A DNA stretch of 64,000 nt, from the NCBI GenBank assembly GCA_017304685.1, contig JAFKLR010000004.1:434001-498000 (forward strand), read 5' to 3'. Positions within the stretch are counted from its first letter, which is position 1. The number at the start of each line of letters is the position of its first letter. Source of the stretch: Sphingobacteriia bacterium. GTDB taxonomy: Bacteria; Pseudomonadota; Alphaproteobacteria; Rickettsiales; 33-17. This document shows, one piece after another, positions 57,273 through 64,000 of the stretch. Made by a program: the position numbers and the translations under genes. Below the pieces are notes generated by a model. That model had not been told where the DNA came from, made no database searches, and worked only from the letters and a program-made list of their open reading frames with translations.

Positions 57273-58784
57273 TTAGTTAGCTTTTTTAGTTAACTTTAAA
57301 GTTTTTCTTTGAGGACCTTTTTTAAATCCGCCTGGCTTTTTAAAACCTTCAGATTTTTTAAATCCGCCATCAGATTTCTTGAAACCACCATCAGATTTTT
57401 TAAATCCTCCGTCTGCTTTTTTAAATCCACCTGTTTTTTTGAAACCGTCAGATTTTTTAAATCCACCATCTGTTTTCTTAAATCCATCACCTTTAAAGCC
57501 ATCGTTTTTAAAGCTATCATTTCTAGACCCATCAGATTTTTTGAATCCATCTTCTGATTTAAAGCCACCTTTTTTATATCCATCTCTTTTTGGAGCATTT
57601 GGATTTTTAGAGAATCTATCATTTCTCTTATTATTTCTTCTACTTGAATTACCGCCACCATGACCAGATCTAACTTCAGGTTTAACATTTGAAGTTTTAG
57701 AATCAGGATCCATGAAATTACAAATAACTCTCCATTTTTTGCTATCTTTTGGAGATACTAAACATAAAGCAAAACCTTCTGCACCAGCGCGTGCTGTTCT
57801 ACCGATTCTATGAATGTAATCTTCTGGTGAATTTGGTAAATCATAATTAATTACGTGTTTAATATGCGAAATATCTAAACCACGAGCAGCAACATCTGTT
57901 GCAACTAATACATTAAAACGATTGTGACGGAAAGAGTTAATAATTCTTTCACGTTTATTTTGACGTAAATCTCCGTGAAGAGCCATAGCTTTATGATTTA
58001 AACTTTGTAATTTTTCTGCTAAACGGTCTGCGCCAATTTTTGTAGCAACAAACACAATTATTGAACCTTCACGTTCATTAATTTCATGTAAGAATTTATC
58101 ATATTTCTTTTCTTCAGAAACCTGAATAACATCTTGTTTAATTTTTGCTGCAGGTGCAATTACTGAACCTATAGAAATTCTTTCAGGTTGGTTAAGATAT
58201 TTTTGCGCTAAACTTGCTACATTTGTAGGAAGGGTTGCAGAAAACATTAATGTTTGTCTTTTTTTAGGAAGGTTTTTAATAATTTCTTCTATTTGAATAC
58301 TGAAACCCATATCAAACATGCGATCCATTTCATCTAGTACTAAGAAATCAATGTTTGAGCATGGAAATGTTTTACGTTGAATATGATCAATAACTCTACC
58401 TGGTGTACCAACAATAATTCTTGGTCTGCTTTTAAGTATTTGAAGTTGTTTCACTATTGATTCGCCACCAATTAAAAGAGCAACACGAGTTTTAGGCTGG
58501 TTGCTTATAAGTTGTTTTATAGCTTTTTCTACCTGTTGTGCAATTTCGCGTGTTGGCATTAATATAAGAGCTGAACTTTCAGGATTTTCTATTAATTTAG
58601 AAATTAAAGGAATAGAAAAAGCTAAAGTTTTTCCTGTTCCTGTTTGTGCTGATCCTAAAACGTCACGACCTTGTAGAGCTAGTGGTATAGTTTGAGCTTG
58701 TATTGGGGTTGGAGTAGCGAATTTTAATCTTTCAAGTGATTGGCTAAGTAATTTGGGTAAACCCATTTCTTGGAAATTGTTCAT
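57273..58784 (-). CDS. DEAD-box RNA helicase with a GFKK-repeat tail
   Basis: The 503-residue protein has a complete DEAD-box core of the RhlE/DeaD type: Q-motif region TPTPIQAQTIP, Walker A AQTGTGKT, PTREIAQQ, GTPGRVIDH, VLDEMDRMF (DEMD variant of DEAD), SATL, and C-terminal HGDLRQNKRER, VATDVAARGLDI, HRIGRTARAG. Residues from about 370 form a basic disordered tail, including about a dozen GFKK-type units. Such tails bind RNA non-specifically and can promote condensates. The helicase probably remodels ribosomal or messenger RNA. Divergent from hsp20. Confidence 0.93.
   Translation of the reverse strand: MNNFQEMGLPKLLSQSLERLKFATPTPIQAQTIPLALQGRDVLGSAQTGTGKTLAFSIPLISKLIENPESSALILMPTREIAQQVEKAIKQLISNQPKTRVALLIGGESIVKQLQILKSRPRIIVGTPGRVIDHIQRKTFPCSNIDFLVLDEMDRMFDMGFSIQIEEIIKNLPKKRQTLMFSATLPTNVASLAQKYLNQPERISIGSVIAPAAKIKQDVIQVSEEKKYDKFLHEINEREGSIIVFVATKIGADRLAEKLQSLNHKAMALHGDLRQNKRERIINSFRHNRFNVLVATDVAARGLDISHIKHVINYDLPNSPEDYIHRIGRTARAGAEGFALCLVSPKDSKKWRVICNFMDPDSKTSNVKPEVRSGHGGGNSSRRNNKRNDRFSKNPNAPKRDGYKKGGFKSEDGFKKSDGSRNDSFKNDGFKGDGFKKTDGGFKKSDGFKKTGGFKKADGGFKKSDGGFKKSDGGFKKSEGFKKPGGFKKGPQRKTLKLTKKAN
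57315..57566 (-). repeat. Tandem GFKKsD-type repeats in the helicase tail
   Basis: About 12 units of GFKK(S/T/A)D(G), 18-21 nt each, lie in residues 407-490 of the helicase gene. At DNA level several are nearly identical (ccatcagattttttaaat type), so the array can expand or contract in frame. Confidence 0.88.
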
Positions 58785-59148
58785 TTATAAACCTTTTTAA
58801 AAAATAAAAAAAATACTCACAATTAACATATATTTGTGAGGTTAAAACTTCAGATAAAAAGTTATTGTAAGTATTTTCAAGAACTTAAGTGCTATATTTT
58901 ATTTCAAAAAAAGAGCTTTATGAATCTGAAGAGATAATTAAAATTGTTGGTATAATAATTTATTTTTTAATTAATAGCAAGGAAATAATTAGATATTTTG
59001 TAAATAAAAAGATTTGTAAATCAATGAATTGAATTTAACTTTATATTTCAATGGTTAATAATCTATCTCTTGAAAAACTAAAGATAATCTTTATATTTAT
59101 TAATATACAGTGTGAATTTGGTAGTAACTCTTAAAAATGGAGGTCATT
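58785..59148. other. Divergent intergenic region between the DEAD-box and hsp20 genes
   Basis: No gene was seen in these 364 bases. The left part is the leader of the DEAD-box gene and holds a 7-bp inverted repeat (58816-58822 with 58834-58840, ctcacaa/ttgtgag). The right part holds the candidate heat-shock promoter and RBS of hsp20. Confidence 0.6.
59069..59096 (+). promoter_or_regulatory. Candidate sigma-32 heat-shock promoter of hsp20
   Basis: CTTGAAA (59069-59075) is a perfect -35 match to the sigma-32 consensus, followed after 13 bases by CTTTATAT (59089-59096), a partial match to CCCCATNT. It lies 53 bases before the hsp20 start. The -10 match is weak, as may be expected in a very AT-rich genome. 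Confidence 0.45.
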
Positions 59149-59628
59149 ATGAATTTACGTAAACTTTTACCGCATGATTGGAATAAATCTATTACAGATC
59201 ATTTTCCTTTAAGTTCTCTTCAAAAAGAAATGGATAAATTGTTTGATGATTTTTCAAAGAGATTTTATTCTCCACTATCTTCTTCTACAAGTTTTTTTCC
59301 TTCAGTAGATGTAAGTGAAACAGATAAAGAAATTAAAATTGCAGCTGAATTACCTGGTATTGATGAAAAAGATATTGAGTTAACTTTAGACAATGGGCTT
59401 TTAACAATTAAAGGAAAAAAAGAAATTGTAAGAGAAGAAAAAGAGGAAAGTTATCATATAATTGAAAGAAGTAAAGGTAACTTCTTTAGATCTTTTCAAT
59501 TACCATATAATAGTATAACTGACAAAGATCTAGAAGCAAAATTTAAGAAAGGTGTTTTAAATATAATTATAAAAAAACCTAAAGAACAAATTAATAATAG
59601 TAAAAAAATCGCTATTAAAGCAGAGTGA
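59149..59628 (+). CDS. Small heat-shock protein Hsp20
   Basis: The 159-residue protein has an alpha-crystallin domain (about 50-145) with AAELPGIDEKDIELTLDNGLLTIKG, RSFQLPYNSI and FKKGVLNIIIKKP, and a C-terminal I-x-I motif (KIAIKAE). It holds unfolded proteins for refolding. ATG 59149 follows a strong ggagg; the ATG at 59137 that contains this RBS is rejected as the start. A sigma-32-like promoter and a hairpin terminator flank the gene, which appears monocistronic. Confidence 0.95.
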   Translation: MNLRKLLPHDWNKSITDHFPLSSLQKEMDKLFDDFSKRFYSPLSSSTSFFPSVDVSETDKEIKIAAELPGIDEKDIELTLDNGLLTIKGKKEIVREEKEESYHIIERSKGNFFRSFQLPYNSITDKDLEAKFKKGVLNIIIKKPKEQINNSKKIAIKAE

Positions 59629-59630
59629 AA

Positions 59631-59670
59631 TTAAAGGGTTAAGATTAATATTGTAATTTTAACCCTTTAA
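59631..59670 (+). terminator. Hairpin after hsp20
   Basis: 12-bp perfect stem (59631-59642 with 59659-59670, ttaaagggttaa / ttaaccctttaa) with a 16-nt loop, starting two bases after the hsp20 stop region. There is no long U-tract. Confidence 0.7.
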
Positions 59671-59722
59671 CTTATTGAGTTCTTAATAAAATATTCTTAT
59701 ATTTATAAATTAATTGTAATTA

Positions 59723-59751
59723 TTGACTTGGAATGTTATTTTTGATAACTA
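59723..59751 (+). promoter_or_regulatory. Possible promoter of sdhCDAB
   Basis: TTGACT (59723-59728) and TAACTA (59746-59751) are 17 bases apart, 26 bases before the sdhC start. The -35 is good and the -10 is poor. Confidence 0.3.
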
Positions 59752-59776
59752 GTCGATAGAAATATAAGGATATTTT

Positions 59777-60181
59777 ATGGATTCAAAGTATAAAAACAAA
59801 CCTCTTTCACCGCATTTAAGCATTTATCGTCCACAAATTACTTCAGTAATGTCCATAACACATAGAGCGACAGGATTTATTTTATATTTTGCACTTATTC
59901 TAATTGTTTGGGGATTAACTGTTTTAACATATTGCGATCATTTACAATTTGAAATTCAAGCTTTCTTAAAACAAAATAGCTGTGTTATAAATATATTCCA
60001 TACCCTTTTAATATTTATAATGTTTGCTACTTTTTATCATCTACTAAATGGATTAAGGCATCTTTACTGGGATATAGGTAAAGGCTTCACAATAAAATCG
60101 GTTTATATTACAGGTTATAGTGTAATTATAGGTAGTATAGTTCTTACAGCAATTAGCTGGTTATATTTTTATAAATTATAG
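59777..60181 (+). CDS. sdhC: Succinate dehydrogenase cytochrome b556 subunit
   Basis: The 134-residue membrane anchor has the SdhC signature KPLSPHLSIYRPQITSVMSITHRATG and the heme-binding HLLNGLRHLYWD, with three membrane helices. It forms the quinone site of complex II with SdhD. It is first in the sdhCDAB operon, the order usual in alphaproteobacteria, and follows aaggat in its leader. Confidence 0.95.
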   Translation: MDSKYKNKPLSPHLSIYRPQITSVMSITHRATGFILYFALILIVWGLTVLTYCDHLQFEIQAFLKQNSCVINIFHTLLIFIMFATFYHLLNGLRHLYWDIGKGFTIKSVYITGYSVIIGSIVLTAISWLYFYKL

Positions 60182-60197
60182 ATTCAGGAGGAATTAA

Positions 60198-60599
60198 ATG
60201 AATAAAAGCGAGTTTAAATCTCCTTTAGCATTTGCAAAAGGCTTAGGTTCATCTCAATCAGGTACAGGGCATTTCATACATCAAAGAATTTCTGCGGTAC
60301 TACTATTACCATTACTTTTATGGTTTGTTGTAACCTCATTACATTTTCTTGCAGTACCTTTAAATCAAGGCTTTAAGTTAATTGCTCATCCATTTAATAC
60401 TATAGCGCTTTTATTAACAATAATAGTATCTTTATACCATGGTATGTTAGGTATGAAGGTAATTATAGAAGATTATGTTCATAAAGAAGGAGTAAAAACT
60501 TGTATATTACTTTTATTATATGGACTTACATATTTTACAATGGCTCTTGGTATTATATCTTCAATTGCTATACATATTAAATATTTTATAAATCAATAA
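60198..60599 (+). CDS. sdhD: Succinate dehydrogenase membrane anchor subunit
   Basis: The 133-residue protein has LAFAKGLGSSQSGTGHFIHQRISAV at the start, three membrane helices and YHGMLGMKVIIEDYVH, typical of alphaproteobacterial SdhD. A strong aggagg lies before the ATG. It pairs with SdhC to hold heme b and bind ubiquinone. Confidence 0.93.
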   Translation: MNKSEFKSPLAFAKGLGSSQSGTGHFIHQRISAVLLLPLLLWFVVTSLHFLAVPLNQGFKLIAHPFNTIALLLTIIVSLYHGMLGMKVIIEDYVHKEGVKTCILLLLYGLTYFTMALGIISSIAIHIKYFINQ

Positions 60600-60617
60600 T
60601 CAATTTTTGGAACAAAA

Positions 60618-62408
60618 ATGTCTGCTTACGAAATTATAGATCATGAATACGACGTGGTAGTTGTAGGTGCTGGAGGTGCAGGACTTAGAGCTACTTTTGG
60701 AATGGCAGAGGCAGGTCTTAGAACTGCTTGTATTACAAAAGTTTTTCCAACAAGAAGTCATACTGTAGCTGCACAAGGTGGAATAAGTGCTGCACTCGCT
60801 AATATGGGTGAAGATGACTGGCGTTGGCATATGTACGACACAATAAAAGGATCTGATTGGCTTGGTGATCAAGATGCTATTGAATATATGTGTAAAAATG
60901 CTATGCAGGCAATTATTGAATTAGAACATTATGGGGTTCCATTTTCGCGTACAAAAGAAGGAAAAATATATCAGCGTCCTTTCGGTGGAATGACAACGCA
61001 TTATGGTGAGGGTAAAGCTGCTCAGCGTACATGTGCAGCAGCCGATCGTACGGGACATGCTATACTTCATACTTTGTATCAACAATCGCTTAAATTTAAA
61101 GCAGAATTTTTCATAGAATATTTTGCTCTCGATTTAATTATGGATGATGAAGGAGCATGTAAAGGTGTTATAGCTTGGAATTTATTAGATGGAACTATTC
61201 ATCGTTTTAAAGCGCATATGGTGGTTTTAGCTACAGGCGGATATGGAAGAGCGTATTTTTCAGCTACTTCCGCTCATACATGTACTGGTGATGGTAATGC
61301 AATGGTGGTGCGTGCAGGTTTACCACTTCAGGATATGGAATTTGTTCAATTTCACCCAACTGGAATTTATGGTTCAGGTTGTTTAATAACCGAAGGTTCG
61401 CGCGGGGAAGGAGGATATCTTGTAAATTCAAATGGTGAAAGATTTATGGAAAGATATGCGCCTTCAGCAAAAGATTTAGCATCTCGTGACGTTGTAAGCA
61501 GAGCTATGACAATTGAAATTAAGGAAGGTAGAGGCGTTGGCCCTAAAAAAGATCATATATATTTACACCTTGATCATCTTGATCCAAAAATTTTACATGA
61601 AAGATTACCTGGTATTTCTGAAACAGCAAAAATATTTGCGGGAGTTGATGTAACAAAGCAACCTATTCCAGTAATACCAACTGTTCATTATAATATGGGT
61701 GGTATACCAACGAACTATCATTGTGAAGTTGTGAGGCCAACTAAAGATAATCCTGATAATGTAGTGCCAGGACTTATGGCAATTGGTGAAGCGGCCTGTG
61801 TTTCTGTGCATGGAGCAAATCGTTTGGGTTCCAATTCATTATTAGATCTCGTTGTATTTGGAAGAGCTGCCGCACTTCGTGCAAAAGAAGTTGTGAAGCC
61901 AAATTCTTTACATAAAACTACTACACCTAATGATGCAGATAAAGCTTTATCACGATTCGATAAAATTAGAAACGCAAATGGTTCAATTCCTACTGCTGAT
62001 TTACGTGAAGAAATGCAGCAAGTAATGCAATCACATGCGGCTGTATTTAGAACAGAAGACTCGCTTAAAGAAGGTTGTGAATTAATTGACCAAGTAAGAG
62101 GAAAATTTAAAGAGCTTAATGTAACTGATAGATCATTATGTTGGAATAGTGATTTAGTAGAAGCTCTTGAATTAGATAATTTACTTGATCAGGCAGTTAT
62201 TACTATGCATAGCGCATATAATCGTAAAGAAAGTAGAGGGGCGCATGCAAGAGAAGATTATACTGAACGTGATGATGAAAATTGGATGAAGCATACAGTA
62301 ACCTGGATTGATGATCAAAAACATGTTAAGATTGATTACAGGCCAGTTCATATGAATACGTTAACAGATGAAGTTAAACCAATACCACCAAAGAAGAGAG
62401 TGTATTAA
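60618..62408 (+). CDS. sdhA: Succinate dehydrogenase flavoprotein subunit
   Basis: The 596-residue protein has the FAD-binding [20 protein letters not shown], the covalent FAD His in [15 protein letters not shown], and active-site segments [14 protein letters not shown] and [19 protein letters not shown]. It oxidises succinate to fumarate, linking the TCA cycle and respiration. It is of full length and very well conserved. Confidence 0.98.
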   Translation: MSAYEIIDHEYDVVVVGAGGAGLRATFGMAEAGLRTACITKVFPTRSHTVAAQGGISAALANMGEDDWRWHMYDTIKGSDWLGDQDAIEYMCKNAMQAIIELEHYGVPFSRTKEGKIYQRPFGGMTTHYGEGKAAQRTCAAADRTGHAILHTLYQQSLKFKAEFFIEYFALDLIMDDEGACKGVIAWNLLDGTIHRFKAHMVVLATGGYGRAYFSATSAHTCTGDGNAMVVRAGLPLQDMEFVQFHPTGIYGSGCLITEGSRGEGGYLVNSNGERFMERYAPSAKDLASRDVVSRAMTIEIKEGRGVGPKKDHIYLHLDHLDPKILHERLPGISETAKIFAGVDVTKQPIPVIPTVHYNMGGIPTNYHCEVVRPTKDNPDNVVPGLMAIGEAACVSVHGANRLGSNSLLDLVVFGRAAALRAKEVVKPNSLHKTTTPNDADKALSRFDKIRNANGSIPTADLREEMQQVMQSHAAVFRTEDSLKEGCELIDQVRGKFKELNVTDRSLCWNSDLVEALELDNLLDQAVITMHSAYNRKESRGAHAREDYTERDDENWMKHTVTWIDDQKHVKIDYRPVHMNTLTDEVKPIPPKKRVY

Positions 62409-62410
62409 AA

Positions 62411-63196
62411 ATGGTTGAATTTGCATTACCAAAAAATTCTAAAATAAAAAAAGGTAAAGAATATAAGTCAAAGAAGGAATCTAAAAATATTAAAAAGTTT
62501 CATATTTATAGATATGATCCTGATTCTGGCGATAATCCAAGTGTAGATACTTATGAATTGGATTTAGATTCTTGTGGTCCAATGATTTTAGATGCTCTTA
62601 TCAAATTAAAAGGTGAAACTGATAGCACTCTTACTTTCCGTCGTTCATGTCGTGAAGGAATTTGTGGCAGTTGCGCTATGAATATTGATGGAACAAATAC
62701 GCTTGCTTGTACTAAAGCCATTGATGAGGTTAAAGGTGATGTGAAAATTTTCCCACTTCCGCATATGCCGGTGATAAAAGATTTAGTTCCTGATTTAACG
62801 CATTTTTATGCTCAATACGCTTCTATTGAACCATGGTTAAAAGCAGACACTCCACCACCGCCAAGCAAGGAAAGATTGCAATCACCTGAAGATAGAGCAA
62901 AACTTGATGGATTATATGAATGTATTCTATGTGCATGTTGCTCAACAAGCTGTCCAAGTTATTGGTGGAATGGTGATAAATATTTAGGGCCTGCCATTCT
63001 TCTTCAAGCTGCAAGATGGTTGAATGATTCACGTGATGATCACACCGGTGAACGCTTAGATGATTTAGAAGATCCATTTAAATTATATAGATGTCATACC
63101 ATTATGAATTGCACTAAAACCTGTCCGAAGGGTTTAAATCCGGCAGAGGCAATTGGTGAAATTAAACAAATGATGGTAGAAAGAAAAGGAATATAA
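62411..63196 (+). CDS. sdhB: Succinate dehydrogenase iron-sulfur subunit
   Basis: The 261-residue protein carries all three clusters: 2Fe-2S ligands in [21 protein letters not shown], 4Fe-4S ligands in [12 protein letters not shown], and 3Fe-4S ligands in [17 protein letters not shown]. It passes electrons from SdhA to ubiquinone. It starts two bases after the sdhA stop and ends the operon at a strong hairpin. Confidence 0.98.
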   Translation: MVEFALPKNSKIKKGKEYKSKKESKNIKKFHIYRYDPDSGDNPSVDTYELDLDSCGPMILDALIKLKGETDSTLTFRRSCREGICGSCAMNIDGTNTLACTKAIDEVKGDVKIFPLPHMPVIKDLVPDLTHFYAQYASIEPWLKADTPPPPSKERLQSPEDRAKLDGLYECILCACCSTSCPSYWWNGDKYLGPAILLQAARWLNDSRDDHTGERLDDLEDPFKLYRCHTIMNCTKTCPKGLNPAEAIGEIKQMMVERKGI

Positions 63197-63198
63197 AA

Positions 63199-63230
63199 AA
63201 AAAGGCGCTTTTTTAAAGCGCCTTTTAATT
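63199..63230. terminator. Bidirectional terminator after sdhB
   Basis: 12-bp stem (63199-63210 with 63214-63225, aaaaggcgcttt / aaagcgcctttt), 3-nt loop, with A-rich sequence on the left and T-rich on the right. It works as a canonical terminator for sdhCDAB and for the convergent gene at 63234. Confidence 0.92.
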
Positions 63231-63233
63231 TAA

Positions 63234-64000
63234 TTATCTTGTACGTTGAGTAGAAATAATATTTTCAACTAAACCAGTTAGCGTTTTAGTTTTTTCTTCT
63301 TTTTTATCCCATTCGATTACATGGATTTTTGCATCGTGAGCTACATTTTTATTTGCAGACATATCACGTTCTAATTGTTCTCTTAAAGCTTCATTTTCAA
63401 TTTTATTTGTTCCTGTAATATAGGCAGTATAAGAATATTGATCAGAAAATTTTCCAGTATCAATTTCTTCTTTGATAACTTTTTTTAATAATCCTTTACC
63501 GTCTATTTTTTCGATATAACTTAATCTAACATTCACATTTCCTATTTTCCTTAAATTATACGTATCAGATTCAGGGTTGTAATCATATTCAATTTTAATA
63601 TTTTCTTTTTTTAATAACTCTATAACATCTCTAATGTCTTTATTATTTGTATAACTTATAATTATGAATTTATTTCCTTCTTTTTTTGCAAGATCAATTA
63701 ATTCTTTTGCGTAATTTAAATTATTTACTTGCTCACTTTTCTCTTTTTTATTCCAAGCTTGATTAAATTCCTCTATTGTGAATTCAACGTCAAAAGTTTT
63801 TTGAATTTGATCTAACATATATACGTTAAATTCATTTTCAGATAGAATTCCTTGTTTAAAAGCTTGAATTGCATCGTCACTTTTTTTAATAACTTGAGTA
63901 ATAGCTGGAATGAGAGTTAAAGGATCTAAATTTGGATTATTTTTCTTATTTTTAATTAAACCTATAAATTCCATTACTACAGGTTGGTAATTAGGAGTAA
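63234..64000 (-). CDS. HAD-like protein with degenerate catalytic motif, 5'-truncated
   Basis: The frame stays open from the stop at 63234 to the window edge, with ATG 63974 internal or a possible start; eight more codons (TPNYQPVV) precede it. The fold looks like a HAD hydrolase with a four-helix cap (about residues 30-80) and motif II-like IIISYTNNKDIRDVIELLKK. At the place of motif I (DxDGT) it reads VVMEFIGLI, so the nucleophile Asp is Glu and the second Asp is Ile. It is probably a pseudo-enzyme or a member of a divergent group. The rest lies outside the window. Confidence 0.55.
   Translation of the reverse strand, partial: TPNYQPVVMEFIGLIKNKKNNPNLDPLTLIPAITQVIKKSDDAIQAFKQGILSENEFNVYMLDQIQKTFDVEFTIEEFNQAWNKKEKSEQVNNLNYAKELIDLAKKEGNKFIIISYTNNKDIRDVIELLKKENIKIEYDYNPESDTYNLRKIGNVNVRLSYIEKIDGKGLLKKVIKEEIDTGKFSDQYSYTAYITGTNKIENEALREQLERDMSANKNVAHDAKIHVIEWDKKEEKTKTLTGLVENIISTQRTR

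Noticed and set aside
57315..57566. CRISPR-like array
   Set aside because: The repeats are adjacent coding units without unique spacers.
57296..57688. Three further long open frames across the helicase tail (one same-strand, two antisense)
   Set aside because: They follow from the low-complexity GFKK repeat, which lacks stops in several frames; products are repeat artefacts.

Overview
The window is AT-rich (roughly 30 % G+C by eye), densely coding chromosome from an alphaproteobacterium. Evidence for the class: a TrcR (DUF1013) cell-cycle regulator, FlbD-type flagellar regulation, a fused IspDF, FliL-FliM followed by a DUF6468-like gene, an sdhCDAB operon of mitochondrial/rickettsial type, and the erpA / dgt-argS-SPOR-nagZ neighbourhood. 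The base composition, ProP-like carrier, Mrp antiporter block, AmiD-like amidase, large coiled-coil protein and exported phytase-like phosphatase suggest a host-associated, Rickettsiales-like (possibly Midichloriaceae-like) or Holosporales-like bacterium. This placement is inference; the window has no rRNA.

Layout. 1-3.5 kb: end of a DsbA-like gene, a membrane hypothetical, Trm112, rpsT, murJ. 3.6-9.2 kb: a 976-residue coiled-coil protein, an amidase, an ABC-F ATPase. 9.2-11.4 kb: two convergent alpha/beta hydrolases and tRNA-Ser(UGA). 11.5-19.8 kb: a plus-strand run prmA-fliN-motA-flbD-tpiA-secG-pyrG-kdsA-MFS carrier. 19.8-28.1 kb: FkbM methyltransferase, Bax inhibitor-1 protein, secreted phytase-like phosphatase, ubiG, a three-gene exported DUF2145 cassette, two tandem porins. 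28.2-33 kb (minus): fliL-fliM-DUF6468-ispDF-pgpA-xth, apparently one transcription unit. 33-35.5 kb: a small membrane protein and ygfZ on minus; trcR and an SDR on plus. 35.7-40.6 kb: flagellin, a FlaG-position hypothetical, fliD, fliS. 40.6-45.1 kb: Mrp antiporter genes. 45.1-49.7 kb: lpxB, rsmD, rluB-like, puuD-like, an amphipathic hypothetical, erpA. 49.7-57.2 kb (plus): dgt, argS, SPOR protein, nagZ, HAD phosphatase, priA. 57.3-63.2 kb: a repeat-tailed DEAD-box helicase, hsp20, sdhCDAB. The window ends in a 5'-truncated, apparently degenerate HAD-like gene.

How it fits together: the cell makes peptidoglycan and LPS (murJ, kdsA, lpxB), recycles or remodels wall (amidase, nagZ, SPOR), and builds a flagellum with switch, stator, filament, cap and chaperone proteins in three separate clusters. 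It has respiratory complex II, ubiquinone synthesis and a cation antiporter. Least explained are the coiled-coil protein, the exported phytase-like phosphatase, the DUF2145 cassette, two short membrane-active hypotheticals, the FlaG-position gene and the terminal pseudo-HAD. Convergent gene pairs are repeatedly separated by long, perfect, AT-rich hairpins.
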